DNA of 64,000 nt from Neobacillus jeddahensis (GCF_000612625.1 NZ_CCAS010000016.1:18962-82961); one strand, 5' to 3'; counted from the first letter of the stretch, positions 52,328 to 62,667 are shown. Numbers and translations: made by a program. Notes: a model not told the origin generated them from the letters alone.

Positions 52328-53353
52328 TTACATTTTTAGCGGGGTATTCCAACGTTCTTCTATTTTGAAAAATTTCCAGATGATATAAGAAATTCCCCAA
52401 GAGAACAAGAACAATCCCACTAATAGATAACCAAGCCAGCCAATATCAAGATTTTGCAACCAGTGCCAGGCACCATCAGAAAAACCCATTTTTTCCGAAA
52501 AAACTTGTGCTAGCTCAATCATACCTATCAAAATTGCAGCAACAACCGATAATGCTGTAATCGTTAGGTTGTAATATACCTTCCGTAACGGGGTAGAAAA
52601 TGCCCAGCGATAGGCATTTGTCATAAAAACACCATCTGCCGTATCCATCATACTCATTCCTGCAGCAAAAAGGATGGGTAAAGCTAAGATGCCTAAAATC
52701 GGCAAAGAGGTTTTAGCTGCACCAGCTGACAGTGCTAATAAAGCCACTTCGCTGGCCGTATCGAATCCTAAACCGAATAAAAAGCCTAATGGATAAACAT
52801 GCCAGCTTTTGCTAATAAATTTAAATAGAGGTCCAGTAAAACGTGCGATAAACCCACGATTTAGCAGTAAATCTTCTACTTCTTCTTCATTATATGTACC
52901 TTTACGCATATTCAAGAAAACTTTCTGTAAATCAAACAGGATAACTGCATTTAAGATGCCAATTAATAATAAAAAAGTTCCTGAAACAATTGTCCCAATA
53001 ATTCCGCCAATATCCTGCCATTGTGGTAATTGTTTTTGTGCCCAATGAACCGAAATTGCAAGTACTACCGCCATAATAAACACCACACTAGAATGCCCTA
53101 AGGAAAAATAAAAGCCAACTCCTACGGGATTCTTCTTTTGTTGGACTAATTTTCTCACTGTATTATCTATAGCGGCAATATGATCAGCATCAAAAGCATG
53201 TCTCAAACCTAATGTATAGGCAAGAAATGCCATACTAAACAAAATAGGTTGATTTCGGGCTCCAACAAACAAAAAGACTAGACCAATAATATGTAATAAA
53301 AGAACAATAAGACCATATGGCAACCAACTTACCTTTTTAAGTTTTTTCGGCAC
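52328..53353 (-). CDS. NiCoT (HoxN/NixA) family nickel/cobalt permease
   Basis: A 341-residue membrane protein of the NiCoT family, which imports Ni2+ or Co2+. The hallmark TM-II motif RHAFDADHIAAIDN is intact, with LGFDTASEVALLAL as the TM-V motif and GMSMMDTADGVFM as the TM-VI motif. About eight helices are seen. The start is uncertain: GTG at 53353 has GGGAGTGA upstream, ATG at 53368 has only a weak box. The start region carries an imperfect inverted repeat (53367-53394) over a TATAAT, a possible metal-regulator site. It is a single gene, not linked to urease or hydrogenase genes here. No B12 riboswitch is seen. Confidence 0.92.
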   Translation of the reverse strand: MPKKLKKVSWLPYGLIVLLLHIIGLVFLFVGARNQPILFSMAFLAYTLGLRHAFDADHIAAIDNTVRKLVQQKKNPVGVGFYFSLGHSSVVFIMAVVLAISVHWAQKQLPQWQDIGGIIGTIVSGTFLLLIGILNAVILFDLQKVFLNMRKGTYNEEEVEDLLLNRGFIARFTGPLFKFISKSWHVYPLGFLFGLGFDTASEVALLALSAGAAKTSLPILGILALPILFAAGMSMMDTADGVFMTNAYRWAFSTPLRKVYYNLTITALSVVAAILIGMIELAQVFSEKMGFSDGAWHWLQNLDIGWLGYLLVGLFLFSWGISYIIWKFFKIEERWNTPLKM

Positions 53354-53523
53354 ACAATTCACTCCCATTTGTATAATTTTTCTTATAGACAAATTATACC
53401 ATGGTGTTACAAAAGTAATTAATCGTAGTACAGAAAAAAATGCCAAAAGGGTGAACATTTATGTTCATCTAAATGAAAATGAGTATGACGAAATCCATAC
53501 TGAACCTATTCAGCCCTACTATC

Positions 53524-53874
53524 TCAAATTCTACTAAAACTCTGACAGATGTTCTTTAATGTGTAAAGTCTAGCTGATAATAGAAATAAATCATCGTAGT
53601 GATTTTGAACATATTCTTCAATAATACCGAATCCTTCCTTAAATCTATCAACTAAGTAATAAGTATACTTTTCATCCCAATCAAAATGGTTAATTCGTAG
53701 AAGTTCATCGGCAAGTATTTGAAATCTAAACTCCTCAATAAGCAGTTTAATTTGATACAATTTATCTGAATTAAATTTAAAGCTGTTATGATCAGCTACA
53801 CTTTTATTGACGAATTGAATAAAACCATTCATATGTTCAGCCAACATATTTGCTTTTTGCATCTCGAAGTTCAT
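53524..53874 (-). CDS. Hypothetical helical protein (116 aa)
   Basis: The 116-residue protein starts MNFEMQKANMLAEHMNGFIQ and appears all-helical, with many aromatic and acidic residues (FGIIEEYVQNHYDDL) and one Cys near the end (NICQSF). No known domain is recognised. A very good GAGGAGGAG box lies before the ATG. It stands between the nickel/cobalt permease and the DUF2935 gene, in the same direction but separated from the latter by a terminator. Confidence 0.65.
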   Translation of the reverse strand: MNFEMQKANMLAEHMNGFIQFVNKSVADHNSFKFNSDKLYQIKLLIEEFRFQILADELLRINHFDWDEKYTYYLVDRFKEGFGIIEEYVQNHYDDLFLLSARLYTLKNICQSFSRI

Positions 53875-53997
53875 TTTCTCTCCTCCTCAGGTGACCATTA
53901 TCTACTAGTAGATAATATGTTATAAATAGCCCTTATAACACTAGCAATATATTTATTCCTCAATTCATTTTCCTATGTGGATTTACCTTCAAGCAAG

Positions 53998-54030
53998 AAA
54001 AAAGGGGCAGTTATAATTTAAACTGTCCCT
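53998..54030 (-). terminator. Terminator of the DUF2935 gene
   Basis: A 9-bp stem with one mismatch (GGGGCAGTT with AACTGTCCC) followed by TTTTTTC on the minus strand. Confidence 0.75.
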
Positions 54031-54085
54031 CTCGTTCCCATTTTCTATAACAATTTTTAACCATTATCTTAACTGTATGTTGTCT

Positions 54086-54883
54086 TCATTCCTTAAGGCG
54101 AGGTTTAGTAGGATCACAGTTTGGTGGCTCAAGATTCGTAGATTCTGCTAACTTCATTAGATAATAACATTCTTCACGGAGCATATGATCAGCCATTAAC
54201 GGGGCAAATGTTCCCAGTGCTTGCTTACTTAGCCTCAGTTCTTCAATTTCATTTAGAAAATTTTGAAAAAGTTTTATTTCTAACTGGGTATCCAAATTCA
54301 TTTTTGACAAAGCCGGAAACTCCGTCAAACTAGTTCTTAAATACCCTGCTAGCTCAACAGCTTTTAGATAAAAAGCTTCAAAATTCTTCGTAAATGAATC
54401 ACTTTTTTCCCTTAATTTCTTTTCAACACCATCTAAATTGGTATAAATAGCATCTGAATGTCCAGCGGCATCTAGCAGCCATAAAAGATGATGATGGAGT
54501 TCATGATAAACAGGCGGGACTTCTCCAGCTTTTAAATGATTTAGAATTCTTACATATTCCTCCAATTCATTTACCATATGATTAATAAAAGTAGGTGAAA
54601 GATAAATTTTGATATTCCCAACAAGATGTTTTCTGATTAACTCTAATTTAAAGTCCCGAAATTTAATAACCTCTAATTCCGCTTGATTTGTTAACTGCAT
54701 TAGTTCGGTCGAGTTTGCCTGTTCCAAAAGTGTGTCAAATACTTGAATGAAATTTGAGGCCTGTGTAATTTCCACTTTTTGGTCAGGTGCCAAAGCTTCA
54801 TAAATAAACCTAGAATGATCACCTAGAATTTGAAGCCAAAAGCGATGTTCAAATCTTGCTGTCCTTTCAAAAACCTCATTCAT
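54086..54883 (-). CDS. DUF2935 family protein, hemerythrin/ferritin-like helical bundle
   Basis: A 265-residue all-helical protein built of two similar four-helix halves. His/Glu pairs stand at positions where a di-iron or other metal site would lie: ARFEHRFWLQILGDHSRF, HELHHHLLWLLDAAGHSDA, and ADHMLREECYYLMKLAE. It matches DUF2935, a Bacillus/Clostridium family with a ferritin-like fold and unknown role. ATG at 54883 has GAGGAGG upstream. It stands alone. Confidence 0.85.
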   Translation of the reverse strand: MNEVFERTARFEHRFWLQILGDHSRFIYEALAPDQKVEITQASNFIQVFDTLLEQANSTELMQLTNQAELEVIKFRDFKLELIRKHLVGNIKIYLSPTFINHMVNELEEYVRILNHLKAGEVPPVYHELHHHLLWLLDAAGHSDAIYTNLDGVEKKLREKSDSFTKNFEAFYLKAVELAGYLRTSLTEFPALSKMNLDTQLEIKLFQNFLNEIEELRLSKQALGTFAPLMADHMLREECYYLMKLAESTNLEPPNCDPTKPRLKE

Positions 54884-54993
54884 ATTAGTTCCTCCTCGAA
54901 AAAAATACACAAACCACTTAATGTTTATTCATCTTAATGAGGTCCTATGTACAAAGGAGGTAAAATTCTCATGAAAGAAGTAAATTTCGCCCA

Positions 54994-55046
54994 AAATAAA
55001 AAGGCTTAATGAAAAATTATGGAAAAACATTTTCTATTAAGCCTTA
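54994..55046 (-). terminator. Terminator of the mannoside operon
   Basis: A 10-bp stem AAGGCTTAAT with ATTAAGCCTT, extended by paired A/T bases, followed by TTTATTTT on the minus strand, 32 bases after the regulator stop. Confidence 0.75.
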
Positions 55047-55077
55047 TATATTGTACCTTTAAGAAAGAAGTCTGGTT

Positions 55078-56205
55078 TTAAACCTTATCTAAGGAATTTT
55101 TACGTACCTTTGTCGAATTTCCTTCTACTAATGTTGCAGGGAAAGACACTTTCTTAATGGTACTCTCGCCATTAATCATTTCTAATAACCTGGTAACAGC
55201 CGTTTTTCCAATCTCATTTGCCGCTTGTCGCAAATGTGTAAAGGTCCAGTCGCACACACTTTTCTCTGGTTCGTCGAAACAAAGAATCGAAAGGTCATCC
55301 GGCACTTGAAGCCCTAACTGCTCAGCAGCCCTATGTACCAATATAGCTATTTGATATTCGAAGGCGAATAAAGCTGAGATTTCAGGATTCTTCATTAGAT
55401 ACTGCTTAATGATATCAATATCTTGTTCCGCAGTTGCTTCAGGATGTGGAAGTGTGCTCTTTATTTCCGTACACCATAATTCATGATTAACCCGCGAATT
55501 TCGTTCCGCATAGGCTTGAACTACTCCATTGAATCGATCTTCAATTGTCGTGGTCTCAATTGTCCGTGGTGAAAGAACACCGATATGCTCATGACCTAGG
55601 CTAAACAAGTATTCTACGCCCATTTTAGCTGCCTGAACATTATCGGTTGATACCGCTGTAGCGCCCACCCCTTTAAATAATCGGTCAATTAAGACAAACG
55701 GAAATTGATCCACGACCATTCTCAAAATTTCTGAACTGAAGTGCTCTGTCCGTGCTGGAAAAATAAGCATCCCGTCCACACCGAATTCAAGTAGCTCTTT
55801 AATATATTTCTCCTCTTTATCCGGCAACCCAAAAGATTGTTTTAAAATGACTAGACACTGATCTTCCGAAGCATATTCAATGCTTGAAATTAGCTTAGAA
55901 CTATAACTATCATCGAAACTGGTCACGATGAGTCCTATCAACGGTTTTTTTAAAGATGATGCCAACGGATGTTTCTTTTCACCACTTACTTGAGAAACAT
56001 ATGTCCCTTTACCTTGCTTGCGGTGAACAAGTCCAACCTCTACTAGCTTGCCAAGCGCCTTCTTACTCGTAATTCGACTAATTTGATAGGTATCAGATAA
56101 TTCTTTCTCTGATGGGATGCGATCACCCGGTTTATACTTTCCTTCCAAGATATCCTTCTTTAATGTTTGAAACACTTGCTCATATAAAGTTGTAATTGTA
56201 GCCAC
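55078..56205 (-). CDS. GntR/LacI-type regulator of the mannoside operon (AraR-like)
   Basis: A 375-residue regulator with a GntR winged helix at residues ~1-70 (FQTLKKDILEGKYKPGDRIP, LSDTYQISRITSKKALGKL, HRKQGKGTYVSQ) and a LacI/periplasmic-binding-like effector domain (PLIGLIVTSFDDSYSSKLIS, FPFVLIDRLFKG, SLGHEHIGVLSP, LSILCFDEPEKS). This is the AraR architecture; a mannoside or mannose is the likely inducer from the operon. The start is GTG at 56205, with only a weak ribosome site, so translation may depend on the mannosidase gene 57 bases upstream. It is the last gene of the operon. Confidence 0.92.
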   Translation of the reverse strand: MATITTLYEQVFQTLKKDILEGKYKPGDRIPSEKELSDTYQISRITSKKALGKLVEVGLVHRKQGKGTYVSQVSGEKKHPLASSLKKPLIGLIVTSFDDSYSSKLISSIEYASEDQCLVILKQSFGLPDKEEKYIKELLEFGVDGMLIFPARTEHFSSEILRMVVDQFPFVLIDRLFKGVGATAVSTDNVQAAKMGVEYLFSLGHEHIGVLSPRTIETTTIEDRFNGVVQAYAERNSRVNHELWCTEIKSTLPHPEATAEQDIDIIKQYLMKNPEISALFAFEYQIAILVHRAAEQLGLQVPDDLSILCFDEPEKSVCDWTFTHLRQAANEIGKTAVTRLLEMINGESTIKKVSFPATLVEGNSTKVRKNSLDKV

Positions 56206-56262
56206 CCCAACATGTACAGGATCTTTATCAAGAAGGGGAACTCCCCCTTCCTGACAAGCATA

Positions 56263-59200
56263 TTATTTTACCTCAACAATAAAAGTCTTTATTTCATATG
56301 GATTGAGGTCGAACACAAATGGTTTATTTTCTATTTTTTCATTAATACTTCTTTCTAACAAATCACATTCCTGCCAGGTTAAGATGTTCAAATCACTCTG
56401 AATCGCTACCCTACCCCTAGCCCCGGAGAATTCATGTAAGCGAAGAAGTAGTTGATTACTATCTTCCCTCTTTTTCACCGCATCAATCATGACATTCTGC
56501 TCATTGACGGAGAACAGCGAAGTCCGCTCGGAATGACCTTTTGTATATGTTAATGGATTATTTAATGCCCATGCTTCCTGAACGGTTCCCCCCTCATACC
56601 AACTATCAATATGGGGAAGTAGTGAATACGTAAACTGATGCTCACCTTGATCTGCTTCTGTATCAGGGTAGGTCGCCGATTTCAATAACGTTAGCCTCAT
56701 CACATTCTCTTTAATATCATGACCGTATTTGCAATCATTCAATAAGCTGACACCGTATCCTCTTTCTGATAAATCCACCCACTGATGACCAACGGTCTCA
56801 AAGCGGGCATAATCCCAGCTTGTATTCCAATGGGTAGGCCGCTTTACATTGCCATACTGAATATCATAGGTAGCTTCAGTCGCCCGAATATCAACTGGAA
56901 ATGATGTTTTCAATAGTTGATCCTTTTCATGCCAATCAATTTTTGTATTAAAATCAATTCGTGGGTTATTGGCATACACCATCATCCTCTGAGTAATTGT
57001 TGAATTTCCATAAGACCAGCCAAATTCAATCACACAACGAATGGGACCATTTTCAATCACACGACATCCAATCAAATTGGTGATTTCTTTCATTTTTTCT
57101 TGATAATAAATATCAATGTCCCATGCATCATATTGCATCGGCTTGTCTTCAAATACTTGAAGCACATTCCCCCATTTATTTGGAGCTAAAACGTTGCGTT
57201 TATGTCTGCGATCAAAGATCTTAGTTAGCTGACCGTTCTCGTTCCAGGTTAATTCATAATAAGGCGTTGTTAGGTGATGATCTAAAACTTCAAAGGAAGA
57301 AGAATGATGACCCTTCTCTTCTTCATATGAAATGGAACTCTTACCAAGTGATGGTACCTGTTCCACATTCACTAGCCAGACACCATTGCCAACACGCTGG
57401 GATTCCAGCAGCTTCCCGGTCTCATCTTTCCAAATAAGTTCCTTTTCAGAAGTAGTCTGTATTTTCACTATATCATTTCTGTCCCATGAGGATGAATTAA
57501 ATATTGTGAAATCTCTCCGACTATTTTCGTTAATAACCAGTGATTGAGAAGCATTTTTCCATTCATTAGTGGCCAGCTGATGTGCCTCAGCATACTCTAT
57601 TTTGCTGTCTTCATATACTTCTCTAATCGAAGAACCTGGAATAATATCATGGAATTGATTGCGCAGGACAATTTTCCAGCTATCCTCTAGTGCTTGGGCA
57701 GGATAGGCTGACCAGTTTCCTGCTAATACACTATTTAATGTATTCAACCACTCAGTTTCACGAAGCAGCAACTCCATTTTACGATTCATTCTCTTATTAT
57801 AAGCTTGGCTTGTGTAGGTACCGCGATGATACTCGAGATACAACTCCCCATCCCATGTATGAACATATTGATCGGTTTGATTCACGGTCTCGTGAAGTCG
57901 TTTGAAATAGTCATCAGCCCTGCCTGTTTTCACTGACGGCAGGCCAGGCATTTTGTCCAATCGCCTCCGCATTTCTAACATCTCTCGGTTCACACCGCCC
58001 CCGCCATCACCATATCCATAGGAAAGCAGTAATTCCTGATTGACGGCCTTATCTCGGTAAGACTCCCAAATTCCTTTTACCGTACGTGGGGTAATTTTTC
58101 CATTATAGGTGTAAAACCAATATTCATCTTCCGGTGTCGTCACAAAATGGGTTAGAATTTCCGTTCCGTCAATCCCCTTCCACTTAAAGGTATCGTGTGG
58201 CATTTTATTGAACTGACTCCAACTAATTTTTGTCGTCATGAACGTTTTGATGCCAGACTTAGCTAGGATTTGTGGAAGGGCCCAACTGTAGCCAAACACG
58301 TCAGGTAACCATAAATACTCACATTCCTTTCCAAAGTTTTCGCGGAAGAATTTGGTCCCTAACAATAATTGACGGACAAGAGATTCACCGGAGGTTAAAT
58401 TGCAATCTGCTTCTAGCCACATCCCACCTTCCGTCTCCCAACGACCTTCTTGAACTCTTTTTTCTATCTGTTGAAAAATTTCCGGATAATCCTTTTTAAT
58501 ATAATCATATAATTGTGGCTGGGTTTGCAAAAAAACGTAATCTGGATATTGCTCCATTAAGCGAAGGACGGTAGAAAAGGACCGCGCGGCTTTTTCTCGT
58601 GTATGCCGTAATCGCCATAGCCACGCCACATCAATGTGAGTATGTCCAATAGCTGTTACTGTTACGGGATAATTCTTAGGAAGCTTTTCTATTCCTTCAT
58701 TTAAAACAGCCTGTGCCTGATTAACGGTATCATAGAAACTAGGAGAACCAGGGGCAGACCAATCAATAAGATTAAACGCCTTATTTAGGACGGATAATAA
58801 TGTTTGTCTTTCAGGCTGTGTTTCCACCAAATATTTGACAGTTTCAATAGACGCCTTTGCAGTAAAATATAAATCATCTGTACTTTCATCAAGGCATGCC
58901 ATGTATGCCTGTTTCAATTGATGCTCCTGAATCGTGGGAGTTCCGCCTCCTTCAAGCCCTGACCAAAGCCGGAAAACCAACTCAATCTCATTACCTGCCA
59001 AACTCCCGTCAAAAAATACTTCTTGATGGTTCATATCCACCCCCTGATAGGGTTTACCATTTACATAAAGCAACGATTCAAATCCAGAGTTATGTCCCCC
59101 ACCGGTTTTACCGAAATCAAATACGCCAACAATTTTTTGGTTTTCCCATTGAGCTGGAATCATAATTGTCGATTTCAACCATATGTACTTATCACGGCCT

Positions 59201-59376
59201 TCCCACCGTGAATGAATAGGCATCAGTTCCCATGAATCGTCTTCAGGTGGTCTTTGACCTACCTGACCTTCTTCATCCTGTTGTGCCAAAAAAGACTCGA
59301 CCGGCTGCACGTCTCGATAACGATAAGTGTTTAATTCCTCAATCCTTTTTTCTAACTTCTCTATAGTCCAAAACAT
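56263..59376 (-). CDS. Alpha-mannosidase, glycoside hydrolase family 38
   Basis: A 1037-residue cytoplasmic enzyme that removes alpha-mannosyl units from imported oligosaccharides. The zinc motif TAIGHTHIDVAWLWRLRHT and the nucleophile region GGMWLEADCNLTSGESLVRQ (catalytic Asp after EA) are intact, followed by the second metal residues (LWLPDVFGYSWALPQILAKS) and NQFHDIIPGSSIREVYED. The beta-sandwich C-terminal half is complete. No signal peptide. ATG at 59376 is chosen for GGGAG eight bases upstream; a GTG at 59385 is too close. It lies 24 bases after the second permease gene. Confidence 0.96.
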   Translation of the reverse strand: MFWTIEKLEKRIEELNTYRYRDVQPVESFLAQQDEEGQVGQRPPEDDSWELMPIHSRWEGRDKYIWLKSTIMIPAQWENQKIVGVFDFGKTGGGHNSGFESLLYVNGKPYQGVDMNHQEVFFDGSLAGNEIELVFRLWSGLEGGGTPTIQEHQLKQAYMACLDESTDDLYFTAKASIETVKYLVETQPERQTLLSVLNKAFNLIDWSAPGSPSFYDTVNQAQAVLNEGIEKLPKNYPVTVTAIGHTHIDVAWLWRLRHTREKAARSFSTVLRLMEQYPDYVFLQTQPQLYDYIKKDYPEIFQQIEKRVQEGRWETEGGMWLEADCNLTSGESLVRQLLLGTKFFRENFGKECEYLWLPDVFGYSWALPQILAKSGIKTFMTTKISWSQFNKMPHDTFKWKGIDGTEILTHFVTTPEDEYWFYTYNGKITPRTVKGIWESYRDKAVNQELLLSYGYGDGGGGVNREMLEMRRRLDKMPGLPSVKTGRADDYFKRLHETVNQTDQYVHTWDGELYLEYHRGTYTSQAYNKRMNRKMELLLRETEWLNTLNSVLAGNWSAYPAQALEDSWKIVLRNQFHDIIPGSSIREVYEDSKIEYAEAHQLATNEWKNASQSLVINENSRRDFTIFNSSSWDRNDIVKIQTTSEKELIWKDETGKLLESQRVGNGVWLVNVEQVPSLGKSSISYEEEKGHHSSSFEVLDHHLTTPYYELTWNENGQLTKIFDRRHKRNVLAPNKWGNVLQVFEDKPMQYDAWDIDIYYQEKMKEITNLIGCRVIENGPIRCVIEFGWSYGNSTITQRMMVYANNPRIDFNTKIDWHEKDQLLKTSFPVDIRATEATYDIQYGNVKRPTHWNTSWDYARFETVGHQWVDLSERGYGVSLLNDCKYGHDIKENVMRLTLLKSATYPDTEADQGEHQFTYSLLPHIDSWYEGGTVQEAWALNNPLTYTKGHSERTSLFSVNEQNVMIDAVKKREDSNQLLLRLHEFSGARGRVAIQSDLNILTWQECDLLERSINEKIENKPFVFDLNPYEIKTFIVEVK

Positions 59377-59400
59377 ATGAAACACTCCCTTTTCTGATTA

Positions 59401-60225
59401 TTAGCCCTTCGATGCGCCACCAAGGCTAAAGCCCTGAGACATAAAACGCTGTGAAAAAATATATAGCACCACTGCTGGCAGTGTATAAATCAGCGAAAAC
59501 GCTGCTAATTTCCCGTATTCAACCATTCCATAGTTTCCAAAAAACTGAAAAATTGTGACAGAGGCCGGAAAATTTTCTGGTGTTTGAATCAAAATGTATG
59601 GGACGAAAAAATTCCCCCAGCTCCCTGAAAAAGTAAAGATGGCCACGGTACAAATACCAGGGATCATTAATGGAGCAACAATTCGCTTTAATCCTTGCCA
59701 GACTGATGCACCATCAATCCATGCCGATTCTTCTAATTCGAGGGGAACTGCATCCATAAAATTCTTTAGCATCCAAATCGCATAGGGCATACCTGATGCT
59801 GTTAAAAATAACACGGTGCCGATTAAGGAATCTTGTAGATTCATATAAACAAAAAGCTGGTAGACGGGTACCATAACCGCAGTAATCGGTAAGGAAGTCA
59901 TAAACAACACGGTATACATAAACGGTTTTTTAAACTTCAATGCATAACGGGACAGCGGATAGGCAGCCATTCCAGCCAAGATCACAACAAGTACTGCCTG
60001 ACCAACTGACAGAAATAACCCGATGGCAAAGGACCGCAAAATAGCGGGATCTTTAAGAATCGAAGTGAAGTTCGATGTTGTCAAGGAGTCAGGTGTCTTC
60101 AACGCCTGCTGTGCATTCGGATCAATAGACGCAACAGCTACCCACAATAGCGGTAACAGAAACAAAATTCCTAAGACAGTTAAGATGACATATGGCATGA
60201 TTTTCTCTAATTTGAAACGGCTCAT
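59401..60225 (-). CDS. Carbohydrate ABC transporter permease (MalG/UgpE type)
   Basis: A 274-residue permease with six TM helices. LEKIMPYVILTVLGILFLLP at the start and the coupling loop ESAWIDGASVWQGLKRIVAP (the EAA motif of the MalG type) identify it. It pairs with the permease encoded 12 bases upstream. No ATPase is encoded in the operon; a shared MsmX-type ATPase is the usual partner in Bacillus. Confidence 0.94.
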   Translation of the reverse strand: MSRFKLEKIMPYVILTVLGILFLLPLLWVAVASIDPNAQQALKTPDSLTTSNFTSILKDPAILRSFAIGLFLSVGQAVLVVILAGMAAYPLSRYALKFKKPFMYTVLFMTSLPITAVMVPVYQLFVYMNLQDSLIGTVLFLTASGMPYAIWMLKNFMDAVPLELEESAWIDGASVWQGLKRIVAPLMIPGICTVAIFTFSGSWGNFFVPYILIQTPENFPASVTIFQFFGNYGMVEYGKLAAFSLIYTLPAVVLYIFSQRFMSQGFSLGGASKG

Positions 60226-60237
60226 TTAACTCCCCCT

Positions 60238-61158
60238 TTAAATTTTGACCTTTAGGTATTTCATATAAATGAGACTAGATACAATTCCAATTAAAAGTAA
60301 AATGAGAGAAATAGCCGTCCCATAACCAAGCTGGTAATTCACAAATGCCTGATTATACATAAAAATAGGCAGTGTTTGTGTATCTGTTCCAGGGCCGCCG
60401 CCAGTCATGGCGAAAATCAGCGTAAACACCCCTAAGGTCTGTAGGGTGACGAGAATCATGTTTGTCACGATTGAACCCTTCACCATTGGCAGAACAATTT
60501 TTAATAAAATTTGAAGTCTAGATGCACCATCAATTTTCGCTGCTTCTTCAACACTTTTCGGTACGTCGTCAAGTGAAGCCTGGAACACAAGCATCGAAAA
60601 AGCTGTCCCGTGCCAGATATTCGCGATAACCACACTAACCATCGGAAAGGTGAACAGCCACGCTACAGGCTTTAATCCAATAAATTGAAAAATCATATTT
60701 AATGTTCCGTTATCACTTAAGAAGGTCACCCAACAAAAGGCCACGACAATTTCTGGAGTGACCCATCCAGCGATTACGATAATACCAATAATCCGGCGAA
60801 ATGATTTGTTTCTTTCTTTCATTAACACCGCTAGAATAAACCCAAGTACTTGTTGACCAACCACCGCTGAAAATAACAGAAAAACAATCGTATTCAACAT
60901 ACTAATACGAAAATTCGGATCCTGAAACATGGTAGTAAAGTTCTGAAATCCAATAAATTCGAGACTTTTCGCCTGTGAACCTGTTAATGACAGATTCGTA
61001 AAAGCAAAATAAAAGGTTAATAGAATAGGTCCGACAAAAAATACAAGCAATATAATCCAACTTGGCAATAAAAAGAGAATTGATCGTAATAAGATATGAT
61101 CTTTTTTCTTTTTCTCCTTTATTTCATTTGCTGGTGACAATTCTGCATTTGTTTGCAT
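60238..61158 (-). CDS. Carbohydrate ABC transporter permease (MalF/UgpA type)
   Basis: A 306-residue permease with six TM helices, starting with a hydrophilic lead and FLLPSWIILLVFFVGPILLT. The coupling loop is EEAAKIDGASRLQILLKIVL. ATG at 61158 has GGAG eight bases upstream; a longer frame to 61179 is less likely. It follows the binding-protein gene by 64 bases and with the next gene forms the membrane channel for an alpha-mannoside. Confidence 0.94.
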   Translation of the reverse strand: MQTNAELSPANEIKEKKKKDHILLRSILFLLPSWIILLVFFVGPILLTFYFAFTNLSLTGSQAKSLEFIGFQNFTTMFQDPNFRISMLNTIVFLLFSAVVGQQVLGFILAVLMKERNKSFRRIIGIIVIAGWVTPEIVVAFCWVTFLSDNGTLNMIFQFIGLKPVAWLFTFPMVSVVIANIWHGTAFSMLVFQASLDDVPKSVEEAAKIDGASRLQILLKIVLPMVKGSIVTNMILVTLQTLGVFTLIFAMTGGGPGTDTQTLPIFMYNQAFVNYQLGYGTAISLILLLIGIVSSLIYMKYLKVKI

Positions 61159-61222
61159 TTCACTCACTCCACTCCGCAAATTGCCTGCTTTCTCCCTACG
61201 TATAGGAAGAAAGCAGTATTCA

Positions 61223-62602
61223 TTACTTCGTCATCACGTTCTCTTTCCCAACAATATCCGTAACATTTTCTTGATACTTTTTAGCTGCCTCAGAAGGTGA
61301 AAGTTTGTCTGTTACGACATCCTCGACAAGTGATTGAATTTGCGTAGAGACATTCGGATATTTATCAACTGCTGGTCGGAACTGAGCATCTTGCAATAAG
61401 TCAGTTGCCTCCTCAAACATTGGTATTTTTTGATATTCTGGATCTTGTGCGACATCATCACGAGGTGTTAAGCTGCGGTCTCTAAGTAGAAGGGATAAGT
61501 TTTTTTCTTTGCTAGATGCAAATTTTATAAATTCCCATGCTAAATCCTTATTTCCTGAATTTTTCGGAATCGAAAATGCCCAACCACCAGACATTGTCAC
61601 ACTACCAGGAGCATCGCCATTTTCAGTTGGCATGGGAGCAAAGCCTAACGTTTCAAAAGCTTTTGGCCATGGGGCAGCTCCTGTCTCTTGCCAGTTACCT
61701 GTTTGCCAGATTCCATCAATCCCCATTGCTAGCTTTCCTTTTGGCATCAATTGTTGATAGGCCACACTACCACCTTGTCCATTTAACACTTGAGAAAGCT
61801 CAGGTCCGAGATCTTCTTCATACACTGTATCGATAAATTTAAAGGTATTTACAAGGCCATCACTTTTGACGATCCATTTTTTCGCATCAAAGTCATATAG
61901 AGGGGTTTTTGTTCCATATAACAGCATTTCAAATGTTTGCATGGATGTGGCTTCCCCAGTGGCTTTGCCTGAGTTCATCCAAATCGGAACGACGTCATCA
62001 GATAATTTCGCTTTAATCGTTCTTGCAGCCTCTAAAATGTCTTCCCAGGTTTTTGGTTCCCACGGGACAGGAAGCCCGGCTTTCGCAAATAGATCTTTGT
62101 TATACCAAATTCCACGTGAATCGGTATTATATGGTACCCCGTATACCTTACCATCCTCAGCGATTACCCCTTTTTTCACATTTTCAGTGAATTTACCCCA
62201 ATCTTCCCAATCCTCCACCTTATCATCTATCGACTCTAAATAGCCTGCACTTGCATCTGAGTTAACCATGAAGGTATCCTCGGTAACAAGATCCGGTGCT
62301 GTATTCTTGGATTTGAGCATCAAAGCAATCTTTGCGAAATAGTCCCCTTCTGAAACATTGAGTGGAGCAAGCTTGATCTTGGCATTTGGATGTTCTTTTT
62401 CAAATTCTGGGATGACCTCCTTCTGGAGCCAATCCTGTAATCCTTTATTCGTGCCCCCACCAGAACGGAAGGTGATACTTATTTCTTCTTTTTTCCCTTT
62501 TTCGTCAGAGGAAGCGTTTTCATTTGAACAAGCGGAACTGACTAACAAACTGGCTGCAATCAGTGAAAAGGCAGCAATCTTTTTAACCTTGTTTATTTTC
62601 AT
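61223..62602 (-). CDS. Extracellular sugar-binding lipoprotein of the mannoside ABC transporter
   Basis: A 459-residue solute-binding protein (family 1). The lipoprotein signal is KKIAAFSLIAASLLVSSAC, with Cys at about residue 25. The body contains VPYNTDSRGIWYNKDLFAKA and VTMSGGWAFSIPKNSGNKDL, typical of sugar-binding proteins. It is the first gene of the operon and therefore probably defines the sugar: with a GH38 enzyme downstream, alpha-mannose oligosaccharides (for example from N-glycans or mannan) are the likely ligands. ATG at 62602 with GGGAGAGG. Confidence 0.93.
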   Translation of the reverse strand: MKINKVKKIAAFSLIAASLLVSSACSNENASSDEKGKKEEISITFRSGGGTNKGLQDWLQKEVIPEFEKEHPNAKIKLAPLNVSEGDYFAKIALMLKSKNTAPDLVTEDTFMVNSDASAGYLESIDDKVEDWEDWGKFTENVKKGVIAEDGKVYGVPYNTDSRGIWYNKDLFAKAGLPVPWEPKTWEDILEAARTIKAKLSDDVVPIWMNSGKATGEATSMQTFEMLLYGTKTPLYDFDAKKWIVKSDGLVNTFKFIDTVYEEDLGPELSQVLNGQGGSVAYQQLMPKGKLAMGIDGIWQTGNWQETGAAPWPKAFETLGFAPMPTENGDAPGSVTMSGGWAFSIPKNSGNKDLAWEFIKFASSKEKNLSLLLRDRSLTPRDDVAQDPEYQKIPMFEEATDLLQDAQFRPAVDKYPNVSTQIQSLVEDVVTDKLSPSEAAKKYQENVTDIVGKENVMTK

Positions 62603-62652
62603 TAAAACCTCTCCCATTCAGTTTAAATGATTGATACAAAGTAATACCCCTC

Positions 62653-62667
62653 GTTAAGCGCTTTCAT
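62653..62667 (-). promoter_or_regulatory. Candidate cre site (CcpA) in the mannoside operon leader
   Basis: On the minus strand TGAAAGCGCTTAACG agrees with the first half of the cre consensus exactly and with the second half in part. It lies ~100 bases after the predicted transcript start, where CcpA would act as a roadblock. Confidence 0.55.
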